From the NCBI RefSeq assembly GCF_001682865.1, contig NZ_MAQX01000037.1:62001-126000 (forward strand): a stretch of 64,000 nucleotides of DNA. Direction: 5' to 3'. Each line of letters begins with the position of its first letter. Position 1 is the stretch's first letter. This DNA comes from Bacillus sp. FJAT-26390. Its GTDB lineage: Bacteria > Bacillota > Bacilli > Paenibacillales > Paenibacillaceae. The position numbers were made by a program, and so were the translations under genes. Shown here one piece after another: positions 32,308 to 41,677 of this stretch. The notes under the pieces were generated by a model. That model was not told the DNA's origin. It searched no databases and saw nothing but the letters and a program-made list of their open reading frames with translations.

Positions 32308-33963
32308 TTATGGTTTGGAGATCGAAAGATCATACGCTTTTTGCATCATTTGAACATAACGATTAACCTGCATATTCGCGAGCCCGTTTACGAAGCTGTC
32401 CCAATCTTTATCGAGGTCTAGGTCACCCGTAATAAATTGGAGCGTGCTTTGATCGATATAATGGACAAGATTGGATTGCAATATGCCTGCTTCATCAGCC
32501 TCGGCCGGATCGATCCAAATGGACCAGTCCATGAACAGCTCGGAGGGTGCATGGCCTTCATAGAGCAATGTCGCTTCAGAGAGCCTGCGCTCGTAGCCAT
32601 CCTGCGAGTAGATGTCTGTGCTGGCCACCCAGCTGTCGCGGTATTCCTTCGGCATATAAAAATGCGCCATCCCGCTCCAGCCGGAATTTTTCGCCAGCGG
32701 CTTCTCGATCGGCGAGAGATTCGCGAACATCGGCTTGGTCCCCTCGCTCATCGCTTCTTCGCCCGCTTTTGCCTTCCTCCATCCCTTGCCTTCAAGCCCG
32801 GATTGCGCATTCGTTTGTCCCTCTGGCGTATACATGTAATCCACCATTTGGATTAACGCGATTTGCGCTTCCTTGCTCGCTTTATTCGTGATCACGAATT
32901 TTGCTCCCGGCGGTATTCCCCCGCCATCATATGTCGCATAGGAAGCATACGGTCCCGTGAGCGGCGGCAGCGGCGCGTAATCCTGCGTACGCTCGCTTAC
33001 GAAAATAGCGGGATGCATCGCTGTAGCGGCACCGAGAATTTCCACATCCGCATTATCGCCCACCCGTTTGAGCGCTTCCGCGTTTTGAATAAAGGCTCCC
33101 GGATCAATCAAGCCCTCGTCGTAAAGCGATTTAATAAAAGCGATGCCTTCCTTCCACTGCGGCTTATTCGCCACCGTATCCACCTTGCCGTCCTTCATAA
33201 ACAAATAATTGCGATCATCGTCATAAATAAACCCGTTCATAAGGTAAGGCACGATATGGACGCCAAAATCCTCCGTCGAGCCGCTAAGCGGTATTTCATC
33301 CGCCACACCATTGCCGTTGGGATCGTTATTTTTGAACGCCGCCAGCATTTGTTTGAAATCGGCAGTCGTTTTAGGCATTTCCAGCTTCAAGCGCTCCAGC
33401 CACTTCGTATTGACCCACATCTTGTTCGGGTATGAGCAGTGGAAGCATTCGCTATAAGCGACGAGACCATAAATATTGCCGTCAGGCGCCGTATTAAACG
33501 CCCTTAAGGAAGGGTCCTCTTCCATAGCCGCTTTAATATTCGGCGCGTATTGATCAATTAGATCGTTTAATGGGACAAAAACGCCTTGCTTCCCATATTT
33601 CAAAACGTCCGATTGCGAAAATTGATCCACATAGGCGGTTAAAATATAAGCCTCGGGATAGTCGCCGCTGGCAAGCGAGATTTGCCGTTTTTCCTTGGCG
33701 CCGTCCATCGAGATGATTTCCCAATTAAATTTGGCATTAAATTTTTGCTCCAGCAGCTTGGAAAAATCATTCGTTCTCAGATCGATCCCCGTCTCCTGCT
33801 GGGCGAATACGCTGATCTCGACCGGCGCTGCCGAAGAACCCCCTGACCCGTCAAGCGTTGCTGATGGGTCCGTTTCATTCGGAGCATCGCTTTGTGTACA
33901 TGCTGCAAGCAGCATACATACGGCTATTAAGGTCACTAATAAACCCGCAAAGCTTTTTCTCAA
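32308..33963 (-). CDS. Sugar ABC transporter binding lipoprotein (copy 2)
   Basis: 551-residue lipoprotein, paralogue of copy 1 with the same CFHC-SYPNKMW, DPNGNGVADE, FIYDDDRNYL and MAHFYMPKEYRDSW segments. Lipobox LLAAC. A TTG at 33963 is chosen as start: AAGGAG lies about 10 nt upstream and copy 1 also starts with TTG and a basic pair; the frame reaches upstream to 34005 without a ribosome site. It follows the AraC-type regulator by 38 nt and is cut off by its own terminator. It may be a sensor partner of the regulator or a second ligand receptor for the shared permeases. Confidence 0.92.
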   Translation of the reverse strand: MRKSFAGLLVTLIAVCMLLAACTQSDAPNETDPSATLDGSGGSSAAPVEISVFAQQETGIDLRTNDFSKLLEQKFNAKFNWEIISMDGAKEKRQISLASGDYPEAYILTAYVDQFSQSDVLKYGKQGVFVPLNDLIDQYAPNIKAAMEEDPSLRAFNTAPDGNIYGLVAYSECFHCSYPNKMWVNTKWLERLKLEMPKTTADFKQMLAAFKNNDPNGNGVADEIPLSGSTEDFGVHIVPYLMNGFIYDDDRNYLFMKDGKVDTVANKPQWKEGIAFIKSLYDEGLIDPGAFIQNAEALKRVGDNADVEILGAATAMHPAIFVSERTQDYAPLPPLTGPYASYATYDGGGIPPGAKFVITNKASKEAQIALIQMVDYMYTPEGQTNAQSGLEGKGWRKAKAGEEAMSEGTKPMFANLSPIEKPLAKNSGWSGMAHFYMPKEYRDSWVASTDIYSQDGYERRLSEATLLYEGHAPSELFMDWSIWIDPAEADEAGILQSNLVHYIDQSTLQFITGDLDLDKDWDSFVNGLANMQVNRYVQMMQKAYDLSISKP

Positions 33964-34001
33964 GTCCAATCCTCTCCTTGTACGCCGCATCCGCCGATGG
34001 T

Positions 34002-36302
34002 TCATATTTGTATCGATTGCCTATAGGCGCTCGGCGCAATGCCCATTACTCGCTTGAAGGCTCTGCGGAAGGAATGCGAGCTATTGTACCCAACGCGAAC
34101 CGCGATCTCATCAACCGTACATGCATTCGACCTTAGGAGCGCAGAGGCTTGCTCGATTCGAATCATCTCCAAGTAGTCGGACACGTTAATATCCGTTACT
34201 TCTTTGAACAGCTGCGAAATATATTTTTCGGGACGCTCCACCTTCTCGGCAATCCGGTATAACGTCAGCTCGGAATCGCCGTAGGCTTCGGAGATGAAAT
34301 GTTTGATCTCTTCGACGGTTTGGAAATGGGCATGATTTTTTTTGCTGTTGATGACGCTGCATAAGGAATCGACAATTTCGATGATTTCATCCTGAATGAC
34401 GCTTATCGCATTTGACGCTTGGATGCTGATCATTTGATTTTTCAGCGTATGCAGCAGCTCCGATTCCATAAACGCCTTCTGATCGAGCAATTTCAGCAGC
34501 GTCCCCTTCAGCTCGCCCACCAGCTGCTGCTTCATCTCGATAGATAGCTGCTGGTTTTCCGTGTTTTTCTCCATAACGGTTATAATCATGCGCTTCGCTT
34601 CATCCGGCTCGCCCGCGCGGATCGTACTAATCAAGCGCTGCTCGATATCCATCGGATAATAATACGTCGCTGTCTCCAGCCTGGAATCCGTAAACCAGAT
34701 TATGCTCTTTTTGCTCTCATAATCGGTATACTCCATCATTTGCTTCGCTTGCTCGTAGGAATGGCTCACGTCGATCATCGCCGAGAAGGAGTCGCCAAAA
34801 GCCGCGTTGAATGAAATCTTGTAATCGCTGTACGCGATATCGGCCAGCTTGCCAAGCGCAGCCTGGATTCTCTCTCTTGCCGCCTCGCTCCCCGCCTCTC
34901 CATCTTGCCCCGTGAAGATCATCACCACTTTGTCCGAACCAAGATCCGTCATATGGAGATGGCTGTCCAGCGTGGTTAAAGTCTGCTTTAGAATCAGCCT
35001 TGCCGCATAAAGCTCATTCAATATTTCGACGCTATCCATGCCGGAATATCCGTTGATTTGCAGAACGCCTACGTAACCTTCGTTCGTATCAAGCTTGGTA
35101 TCCGCCTGCGCTGCCGCCGCGATAATTTCATCCGTCGTCTGGAACTCTCCCGCGATGAGCCGCTTCAAGAAGCCGTCCCTTACGAGCGGAAGCTGCCGGT
35201 TCAATTCATTTTCGAGCTGCCGGTTGCTCGTAATGATATTAGAAATGTTACCCTGCAAAAAGTCATATTCGTTCCGTCCCGTTACGCCATCCTTGCCGAA
35301 CTGCTCTTTCATTACGGTAAGCAGCCGATTGATGGGCGCGCTATTGCGGTAGGACAAGACAAGACCGACTAGAAGCCCGAGCAGCAGCGCCGCTCCGGTT
35401 ACGAACCAAGTAATGTGCTTGATTTGATTCGCGTTTTGCATCAGCACCTGCTTCGGTATTCCTGCTCGGTAGATCCAGCCGTTCTTGTCGGAATGAATCG
35501 TAATGACGAGGTCGTCATTGTAAAACTGGCTGACCTTACTCTGATCAAGCTTGGCATCCAAGGACAGCTTCTTGGCGTCTTCCTCGCTTATGCCCCGCAA
35601 ACCGATCGTATTCCCTTCCGCATCGCTAATATGAGCCCATCCGCCGTATCGATCCTCAAGCCCGGCGAGCAGATTCGAAATATTTTCCTCGTCGATAATA
35701 ACGACAACCGTTGCCGGTGATGAGCCGTTAAAGCTATCCAGCGGAAGCGACTGCATATACGTAATGACCGAGGTCTGCTTGGCGTTACTTAGAAAGGAAC
35801 TAAGCGGCTTGATTTCGCTGCGATGCGTTTGATCCAGCACCGACTTTTTCCATTCTTCAAGCGACAGATCCGCATAGCGGTAGTTCTCGTAATAATGCTC
35901 CGGTCTGAAATAGGCAGAGCCCTGCGTAAAAATAACGTCATAATTGCTTAAATAGATAAAGTAGTTTTGCAAAAAATCGTTCGTCTGGCTAAAGGGCGTA
36001 ACCTGCTTCAATAAGCTCCAAATGCCGTATACGTTTACGGCCTCGCCGTTTTTCTTTTCATTCATTAACTTGTTTAAATCCGGATTCAAGGCAAGCTGCC
36101 TCGTGAAGCCCTCGACCTCAACCATTCTCCGCTCCAATATTTCCTCGCTTCGCTCAAGCTGCGTGATACTATTTTCGATGGAGATCGACTGCGTCACTTC
36201 AATTGAGGTCCGATAGGAAACGAAGCCCGCTATGCTTGGAATGATCAAAATAATAAGATAAGAAATAAGAAACTTGCGAAATATGGTTGAGTACTTTGGC
36301 AC
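34002..36302 (-). CDS. Membrane-bound AraC family regulator
   Basis: 766-residue one-component regulator. A first span near residues 10-32 (FLISYLIILIIPSIAGFVSY) and a second near 300-320 (ITWFVTGAALLLGLLVGLVL) enclose an extracellular sensing domain. A cytosolic linker region follows, then a C-terminal AraC-type double helix-turn-helix (LTLYRIAEKVERPEKYISQL and VDEIAVRVGYNSSHSFRRAF). Start: GTG at 36302 with GGAGG 9 nt upstream; a TTG at 36308 is closer. Such proteins in Paenibacillus control adjacent glycan operons, here probably the transporter and GH27. Confidence 0.9.
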   Translation of the reverse strand: MPKYSTIFRKFLISYLIILIIPSIAGFVSYRTSIEVTQSISIENSITQLERSEEILERRMVEVEGFTRQLALNPDLNKLMNEKKNGEAVNVYGIWSLLKQVTPFSQTNDFLQNYFIYLSNYDVIFTQGSAYFRPEHYYENYRYADLSLEEWKKSVLDQTHRSEIKPLSSFLSNAKQTSVITYMQSLPLDSFNGSSPATVVVIIDEENISNLLAGLEDRYGGWAHISDAEGNTIGLRGISEEDAKKLSLDAKLDQSKVSQFYNDDLVITIHSDKNGWIYRAGIPKQVLMQNANQIKHITWFVTGAALLLGLLVGLVLSYRNSAPINRLLTVMKEQFGKDGVTGRNEYDFLQGNISNIITSNRQLENELNRQLPLVRDGFLKRLIAGEFQTTDEIIAAAAQADTKLDTNEGYVGVLQINGYSGMDSVEILNELYAARLILKQTLTTLDSHLHMTDLGSDKVVMIFTGQDGEAGSEAARERIQAALGKLADIAYSDYKISFNAAFGDSFSAMIDVSHSYEQAKQMMEYTDYESKKSIIWFTDSRLETATYYYPMDIEQRLISTIRAGEPDEAKRMIITVMEKNTENQQLSIEMKQQLVGELKGTLLKLLDQKAFMESELLHTLKNQMISIQASNAISVIQDEIIEIVDSLCSVINSKKNHAHFQTVEEIKHFISEAYGDSELTLYRIAEKVERPEKYISQLFKEVTDINVSDYLEMIRIEQASALLRSNACTVDEIAVRVGYNSSHSFRRAFKRVMGIAPSAYRQSIQI

Positions 36303-36324
36303 AGCCAACCACCTCCCCCCTTCA

Positions 36325-36338
36325 TAAAAGCGCTTACA
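36325..36338. promoter_or_regulatory. Candidate cre box before the AraC-type regulator
   Basis: On the minus strand TGTAAGCGCTTTTA matches the cre consensus at 13 of 14 positions. It ends 23 bp before the regulator start. Confidence 0.5.
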
Positions 36339-36409
36339 AAACACAGGCAAAATTTAAGATTCTCTATTAAAAAAGCTCCGCTCATTCATAATAACCTAAT
36401 GATACGAAA

Positions 36410-36440
36410 AGACAACTACTAATAAAACAAGTAGTTGTCT
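36410..36440 (-). terminator. Terminator of the fucose operon
   Basis: Perfect 11-bp stem AGACAACTACT / AGTAGTTGTCT with a 9-nt loop; the minus strand continues TTTTCG. It lies 20 nt past the GH95 stop. Confidence 0.9.
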
Positions 36441-36459
36441 AATACGTTCATTTGGTTAG

Positions 36460-38796
36460 TTAGATGTGCGCAGCTTGCTGCTTAATGACTTGCAGCTCTT
36501 GGTCAAGCTTGTAGACTTGGCCGGGAACAAGCGCGATGGATACTGCCTGCTCGCCGAAGCGTATAATCGCATCCCCGGCGGAGAAGGCTCGAATCGTCGC
36601 TTCCGTCAGCTTGCCATTCTCCCACGCGACATCGACCTCGGCATTTCCTTTTGCCCGCAGTCCCCTATAAGAGCCCCTCGGCCAAGCGGCGGGAAGCGCC
36701 GGAAGCAAATGAATCTCGCCGGCATGGCTTTGCAGCAGCAAATCCGCTACCGCAGCGGTTCCGCCATAATTGCCGTCGATGACGAAAATATTCGTCTCCG
36801 CTCCGGCAACGCCTGCTTTGGAATACGTCAGCAAATTATCGAAGCACAGCTCCCCGATTAGATGAATGATATGTCTCAGCGCACGATCGCCGTCAAACAA
36901 TCTGGAGAAGCCGGTTGCGAACAATACCGCCGTAAATTCAATATCCTCAAGCTCATCGGTCTGCATTCTGCCAAGCAGCGTTTCCCTTGCGGCAGCACTA
37001 AGCTCCGGCGTTTTCCGCGGCGTAATTTGATTGCCCGGATATAAGGCGAAGAGATGGGCAAGGTGGCGATGCTCCGGCTGTGCCTCCTCGTAATCCTCCA
37101 GCCATTCCTGCAGTTGTCCCCGCTTCCCGATCTGGAGCGGCGGCAGCAGCGGTATCGCTTGCTTCAGCTTCGCTTGAAGCTCCTCATCGACTTGCAGCTG
37201 CTCGGCTGCTTCCAGGCAGAACGTGAACAAATCCCGCACCAGCACCTGATCCATCGTCGAGCCCATCGAAAGCTGCTGCGCTCCCTCTTCTCGGTTGCTC
37301 GTATAGAAGCTGTTCTCAGGTGAGTTCGACGGTCCCGTCACGAGCCAGCCATTGCCCGGATGCACAGTCATATAGTCAAGGAAGAAAATCGCGGCTTCCT
37401 TCATAATCGGATAAGCCTGCTTCGTTAAAAACGCATGGTCCAATCCGTACTCATAATGCTCTTTCAGATGAGTGGCAATCCAAAGTCCGCCCGTAACGTT
37501 AAGCCCCCAGCCGGTTTCCCAGCCCGGCGCCGAGAAGCCCCATGCATTCGAGAACACATGCGCTACCCAGCCTTCGCTTCCGTAGAAATCCTGCGCCGCT
37601 TGCCTGCCCGCGATTGACAGCTGCTCAATGTAATTCATCAAGGGCACATGGCATTCTGCCAAGTTGCTGATTTCCGTCGGGTAGTAGTTCATTTCCGTAT
37701 TGACGTCCAGATGGTAATCGCAGCTCCAAGCCATCCGGTTCGCTTCGCCGTCATTCCATATCCCCTGCAAATGCAGCGGCAGCGGCGAATCCGCGCGTGA
37801 ACCGGCAATCGTCAAATAACGGCCATACTGGAAAAACAAAGCGATCAAATCGGCATCCTCGTGCCGACCCTTCGAAAACAGCTTCATTCTCTCGTCCGTC
37901 GGCAGCTTGCCGCTCTCCGTATCGCCTAAATCAATTGCCACCCGGGCATACAGCTCCCTATAGTCGGCAATATGATCCTCCTTGAGGCGCTCATACCCTT
38001 TCGTAATTGCCGCTGCGATCTCCTTATCGCATTCCAAGGTCCATTTGTCATCCTTTTTCCTGTAATCCGTATGGATGGCAAAATAAATGATCGCCTCATC
38101 CGCATCCGATACTACGATTTCGTTCTCCCCGCTTTGAACGGTGCCGCCTACGGCAACAACCTTAAGCATCCCCTCGCAAAATACGCCGCATTTCCCGTCG
38201 CTGTGCACGTCCTCGGTCGCTTGCCCATGGAAGGTCAGCGTATCCTCATCTGTAATCACCGTGGCAAAATCGCCCGTGCGCCCTTGAACGCCCAGCGAGA
38301 AGGAAATCGCCCCGGCTTGCTCGCTCTTCATTCTTGATACAACGATGCCATCGGCATGTGTGGCGAACGTTTCACGAGTGATTTTGTGGCCGGAGTGCGT
38401 ATAGGAAACCTGCACGGTTGCATTTTCCAAGCTCAGCTCGCGTATTAGATTCTCTCCTTGCTGCCCGAAGCGCAGCTTCACGTCGCAAACCGACAGGTTT
38501 GTGCCGAAGTTCTGCTTCTTAGGCTGCAGCGCCTGCTTGGCAAGCCGGTCACCCTCGTTGTAGTCTCCTTTAAAAAAGGACTCTCTCATCCGCTCCAGAT
38601 CCTCTTTCGCGCTGCCGCTGCCTGGAATACGCTCCGTTTTGCCTGACCAATACGTGATCTCCGTCATGCTCCATATTTCGCTATCGACACCGCCGTGTAT
38701 GACGGCGCCTATTCTTCCGTTTCCGATTGGCAGCCCCTGCTTCCAGTCCGCTGCTGCCCCGTTATACCACAGCTTTGCATGATTCACTTTATACAC
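36460..38796 (-). CDS. GH95 family alpha-L-fucosidase
   Basis: 778-residue enzyme of family GH95, cutting terminal alpha-1,2-linked L-fucose (some members take L-galactose). Motifs: LPIGNGRIGAVIHGG, LHLQGIWNDGEANRMAW, YHLDVNTEMNYYPTEISNLA, GWGLNVTGGLWIATHLKEHY, VTGPSNSPENSFY, EHRHLAHLFALYPGNQITP and FVIDGNYGG with the likely base Asp. No signal peptide, so it acts on imported fragments. The start is a GTG at 38796 with AAGGA just upstream; a GTG at 38787 is possible. It ends the operon of sugar acid enzymes. Confidence 0.93.
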   Translation of the reverse strand: MYKVNHAKLWYNGAAADWKQGLPIGNGRIGAVIHGGVDSEIWSMTEITYWSGKTERIPGSGSAKEDLERMRESFFKGDYNEGDRLAKQALQPKKQNFGTNLSVCDVKLRFGQQGENLIRELSLENATVQVSYTHSGHKITRETFATHADGIVVSRMKSEQAGAISFSLGVQGRTGDFATVITDEDTLTFHGQATEDVHSDGKCGVFCEGMLKVVAVGGTVQSGENEIVVSDADEAIIYFAIHTDYRKKDDKWTLECDKEIAAAITKGYERLKEDHIADYRELYARVAIDLGDTESGKLPTDERMKLFSKGRHEDADLIALFFQYGRYLTIAGSRADSPLPLHLQGIWNDGEANRMAWSCDYHLDVNTEMNYYPTEISNLAECHVPLMNYIEQLSIAGRQAAQDFYGSEGWVAHVFSNAWGFSAPGWETGWGLNVTGGLWIATHLKEHYEYGLDHAFLTKQAYPIMKEAAIFFLDYMTVHPGNGWLVTGPSNSPENSFYTSNREEGAQQLSMGSTMDQVLVRDLFTFCLEAAEQLQVDEELQAKLKQAIPLLPPLQIGKRGQLQEWLEDYEEAQPEHRHLAHLFALYPGNQITPRKTPELSAAARETLLGRMQTDELEDIEFTAVLFATGFSRLFDGDRALRHIIHLIGELCFDNLLTYSKAGVAGAETNIFVIDGNYGGTAAVADLLLQSHAGEIHLLPALPAAWPRGSYRGLRAKGNAEVDVAWENGKLTEATIRAFSAGDAIIRFGEQAVSIALVPGQVYKLDQELQVIKQQAAHI

Positions 38797-38806
38797 CCAT
38801 CCTTTA

Positions 38807-39724
38807 CTATGATTTGGAATAAGCTTCGCTCACCATCCGATTGGTCAAGCTCCCAAGCTTCTCGATCTCAATCGTCACCACATCGCCGTCCTGCAAATAA
38901 ACGCGCTTCTCCTCCGGATAACCAAGCACGACACCCTCCGGCGTTCCCGTCAAAATAATATCGCCCGGAACAAGCGTCATATGCTGCGAAATATAGCTAA
39001 CGACCTCATCGCATGGAAAAATCATATCGGAAGTATTGGAGTGCTGGCGGATCTCTCCGTTCACGGTACATTTGATCTCCAAATGATTCGGATCAGCGAT
39101 CTCGTCCGCCGTCACCAGATAAGGGCCAAGCGGACTGAAATCGTCGCAGCTCTTGCCGAGCAGCCATTGCTGCGTTCTCATCTGGAGATCACGCGCCGAC
39201 AGGTCGTTCACGTTGCAATAGCCGAACACATGCTGCAGCGCCTCATCCTTGCTTACGTATTTGGCCGTTTTGCCGATGACAATGACAAGCTCAGCCTCAT
39301 AATCAACTTGGGAGGTTACGCGTTCAGGCAGCGCAATATCCATGTGATGTCCCGTAAGCGTGTTGTTGAATTTGTTAAATAGAATCGGATACTGCGGAAT
39401 CGGCGCATTCGTTTCAATCGCATGCTGCCTATAGTTCAGGCCAACGCAGATGATTTTGTTCGGCCTCGTCACGCAGGGCCCGAATCGAACCTCCTCTTCA
39501 TGGAGGAGCAAAGCTTCGGTATACTCAGCAGACCCTAGCAAACGCTCCGCATACGCAGTTATCGCGGCAACGCTCTTTTCCCCGCCTTCAATGACAGCCA
39601 TGACGTCCGTAGGCACAGCCTCATCAGGCAGTTGCTCCAGCGCGGATTGGATATCGAGGATACGCTCATCCAGCTTTACTCCGAGTCTAAATTGTCCGTC
39701 TTGCTCTATCGTTACAAGCTTCAT
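38807..39724 (-). CDS. Fumarylacetoacetate hydrolase family protein
   Basis: 305-residue cytosolic C-C bond hydrolase. The FAH fold is seen in RPNKIICVGLNYRQHAIE, YPILFNKFNNTLTGH, metal ligands in VDYEAELVIVIG, YCNVNDLSARDLQ, KSCDDFSPLGPYLV and LTGTPEGVVLGY. In the non-phosphorylative L-fucose route a protein of this family splits 2,4-diketo-3-deoxy-L-fuconate into pyruvate and lactate; the neighbours (fucosidase, two SDRs, acid-sugar dehydratase) fit that job, which is inferred. It sits between GH95 and the first SDR. Confidence 0.92.
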   Translation of the reverse strand: MKLVTIEQDGQFRLGVKLDERILDIQSALEQLPDEAVPTDVMAVIEGGEKSVAAITAYAERLLGSAEYTEALLLHEEEVRFGPCVTRPNKIICVGLNYRQHAIETNAPIPQYPILFNKFNNTLTGHHMDIALPERVTSQVDYEAELVIVIGKTAKYVSKDEALQHVFGYCNVNDLSARDLQMRTQQWLLGKSCDDFSPLGPYLVTADEIADPNHLEIKCTVNGEIRQHSNTSDMIFPCDEVVSYISQHMTLVPGDIILTGTPEGVVLGYPEEKRVYLQDGDVVTIEIEKLGSLTNRMVSEAYSKS

Positions 39725-39753
39725 ACTGTTAGGTCATCCTTTCGTATTGTGAA

Positions 39754-40527
39754 TTAAGCATCCTTGCCGAATACGACTCCGCCATCGATATATAGAGGGG
39801 AACCCATCATAAAGGACGATTCATCGGAAGCTAGAAAAAGCACGCCGTTCGCCACATCCGCTGGCCTGCCCAGCTCTCCGCTGAGCTGTCTCGTCTTAAT
39901 GGCTGCGATTGCCGCCTCAGGGTCTTCGTAGGAGTTCTTTAGGTATTGCTCAACAAAAGGCGTCATAATCGTTCCCGGCAAAACCGCATTTACGCGTATA
40001 TTGTATTTGGCGTAATCGACCTGCATCGACTTGGTCAGCGCCAGCACGGCGCCTTTCGTAGCCGAGTAGGAGGCGCGGCGCGCGAGGCCGATCTCCGCGA
40101 TGCAGGAGGACATGTTGATGATATTGCCGGACCTGCGCTCCATCATATACGGAAGCGCATGCTTCGAAGGGAGGAATACGCCGCGAAGATTAACCTGTAC
40201 GACGCGGTCCCAAGCTTCCGGCTCGATCTCATGCAGCGCCCCGACTCCGCTAATGCCGGCGTTGTTAAATAAAATATCGATCTTGCCGTGGACTTTGATC
40301 GCTTCCTTAACCATCGATTGGACCGAGTCCGAGTCGGTTACGTCGGCGTGAAGGAACAAGGCGCTGCCGCCGCTCTCTTGAATCGTTTTTGCCGTTTCTT
40401 GACCTTTTGCCTCGTCAATATCGTTAACGATGACCGTCGCTCCCTCTTTTGCGAATAGCTCGGCTGTCGTTTTTCCAATGCCTGAACCGGCTCCCGTTAG
40501 GAGCGCGACCTTGCCCTGAAGTCTCAT
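39754..40527 (-). CDS. SDR oxidoreductase, probable sugar-acid dehydrogenase
   Basis: 257-residue classical SDR. TGAGSGIG cofactor motif, NNAGISG, MSSCIAEIG with catalytic Ser, YSATKGAV with Tyr-Lys, and a C-terminal GSPLYIDGG. Start at 40527 has GAGGAG 7 nt upstream. Placed between the FAH hydrolase and the enolase-superfamily gene, it would oxidise 2-keto-3-deoxy-L-fuconate (pathway inference), with the other SDR acting on L-fucose; the two could be swapped. Confidence 0.9.
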   Translation of the reverse strand: MRLQGKVALLTGAGSGIGKTTAELFAKEGATVIVNDIDEAKGQETAKTIQESGGSALFLHADVTDSDSVQSMVKEAIKVHGKIDILFNNAGISGVGALHEIEPEAWDRVVQVNLRGVFLPSKHALPYMMERRSGNIINMSSCIAEIGLARRASYSATKGAVLALTKSMQVDYAKYNIRVNAVLPGTIMTPFVEQYLKNSYEDPEAAIAAIKTRQLSGELGRPADVANGVLFLASDESSFMMGSPLYIDGGVVFGKDA

Positions 40528-40551
40528 CGGCAAGCTCCTCTCTCTCGTCCG

Positions 40552-41649
40552 CTATCTAATGCGGAACTCATTAAAGTATTTTGGTATGATTTCGGTGGAA
40601 GCGCCCGGCATCTCCGGCAGCACGTAATGGCCGTTTTTTACAGTTGCAGGCTCGGTGAAGATCGTTCGAATCCAAGGGATATATTCCAGCATGATTGCCC
40701 CCGGCGTAGCAGCCACCAAATGCTGATGAATTTGGCCCATATCGCCGACATGAGGGCAGACAGGGATATCGTAAGCTGCCGCGAGTCCCGCCACCTGCAG
40801 CCATTCCGTAATGCCCGCTACCCGCGTAACGTCGACCTGGCAGTACTCGATTGCTCCTTGATGAATGTAATCGCGGAACGCATATTTGGAATAGACATGC
40901 TCACCGAGCGCGATCGGCACGTTAAGCGCGTCCGCCAGCTTTTTGTGGCCAAGGATATCATCAGGGTTAAGCGGCTCCTCTAGCCAAAATAAATCAAACT
41001 CCTCCAGCTTTTTGCCCCAAGTCATCGCCGTATTGATATTCCATTGCTGATTGACGTCGACCATAAAAATCACTTGATCGCCAATCGCCTTGCGAACCGC
41101 CTTCACCCGGTCGTAATCCTCATGCGGGTCTGACTTGCCGACCTTGATTTTCACGCCCGTAAAGCCTTGCTCGACGATGTCCGTCACATCCTTCAGCAAG
41201 CGCTCCTTCGACCAGTTCAACCAGCCGCCATTCGTGTTATAAGCTTTGATGCCTGTTGATTTATGTCCTCCTAAGTACTGCCATAGCGGTTTATTGGAAG
41301 CCTTCGCCATAATGTCCCAAAGCGCGATATCAACGGCGGCAAGCGCCATATGCGTGATGCCTGCCCTACCGATCCAGTGCATCTTGCCGTACCGCAGCGT
41401 ATCCCAAATTTCCTTGACCATAAAAGGGTCCTTGCCGATCAGCTCGGGCGCATAATAACGGTCGATCGTACCGACGATCATATCGTCGCCATGCGCGCAG
41501 GTACCCGTGTAGCCGTATCCGACAAAACCTTCATCCGTAAAAATCCGAACGCCCGACAATCCCCAATGCGTCGCAACATTAATGGCATCCGTAATCGGCG
41601 GATCAATCGGCACATGCAGCACGAACGTTTCTACTTTTGTAATTTTCAT
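40552..41649 (-). CDS. Enolase-superfamily acid-sugar dehydratase
   Basis: 365-residue enzyme of the mandelate racemase subgroup. Catalytic residues are visible: Lys167-X-Lys169 (VKIKVG), metal ligands Asp198 (DVNQQW), Glu224 (WLEEPL) and Glu250 (LGEH), and the Asp273/His300 dyad (QVDVTRV, CPHVGDM). These remove a proton next to a carboxylate and expel water from sugar acids. Context makes L-fuconate the likely substrate, but sequence alone cannot fix it. AGGGAG precedes the ATG. Lies between the two SDR genes. Confidence 0.92.
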   Translation of the reverse strand: MKITKVETFVLHVPIDPPITDAINVATHWGLSGVRIFTDEGFVGYGYTGTCAHGDDMIVGTIDRYYAPELIGKDPFMVKEIWDTLRYGKMHWIGRAGITHMALAAVDIALWDIMAKASNKPLWQYLGGHKSTGIKAYNTNGGWLNWSKERLLKDVTDIVEQGFTGVKIKVGKSDPHEDYDRVKAVRKAIGDQVIFMVDVNQQWNINTAMTWGKKLEEFDLFWLEEPLNPDDILGHKKLADALNVPIALGEHVYSKYAFRDYIHQGAIEYCQVDVTRVAGITEWLQVAGLAAAYDIPVCPHVGDMGQIHQHLVAATPGAIMLEYIPWIRTIFTEPATVKNGHYVLPEMPGASTEIIPKYFNEFRIR

Positions 41650-41677
41650 CGTTAGCTCTCCCTTATTTTTGTTTCGT

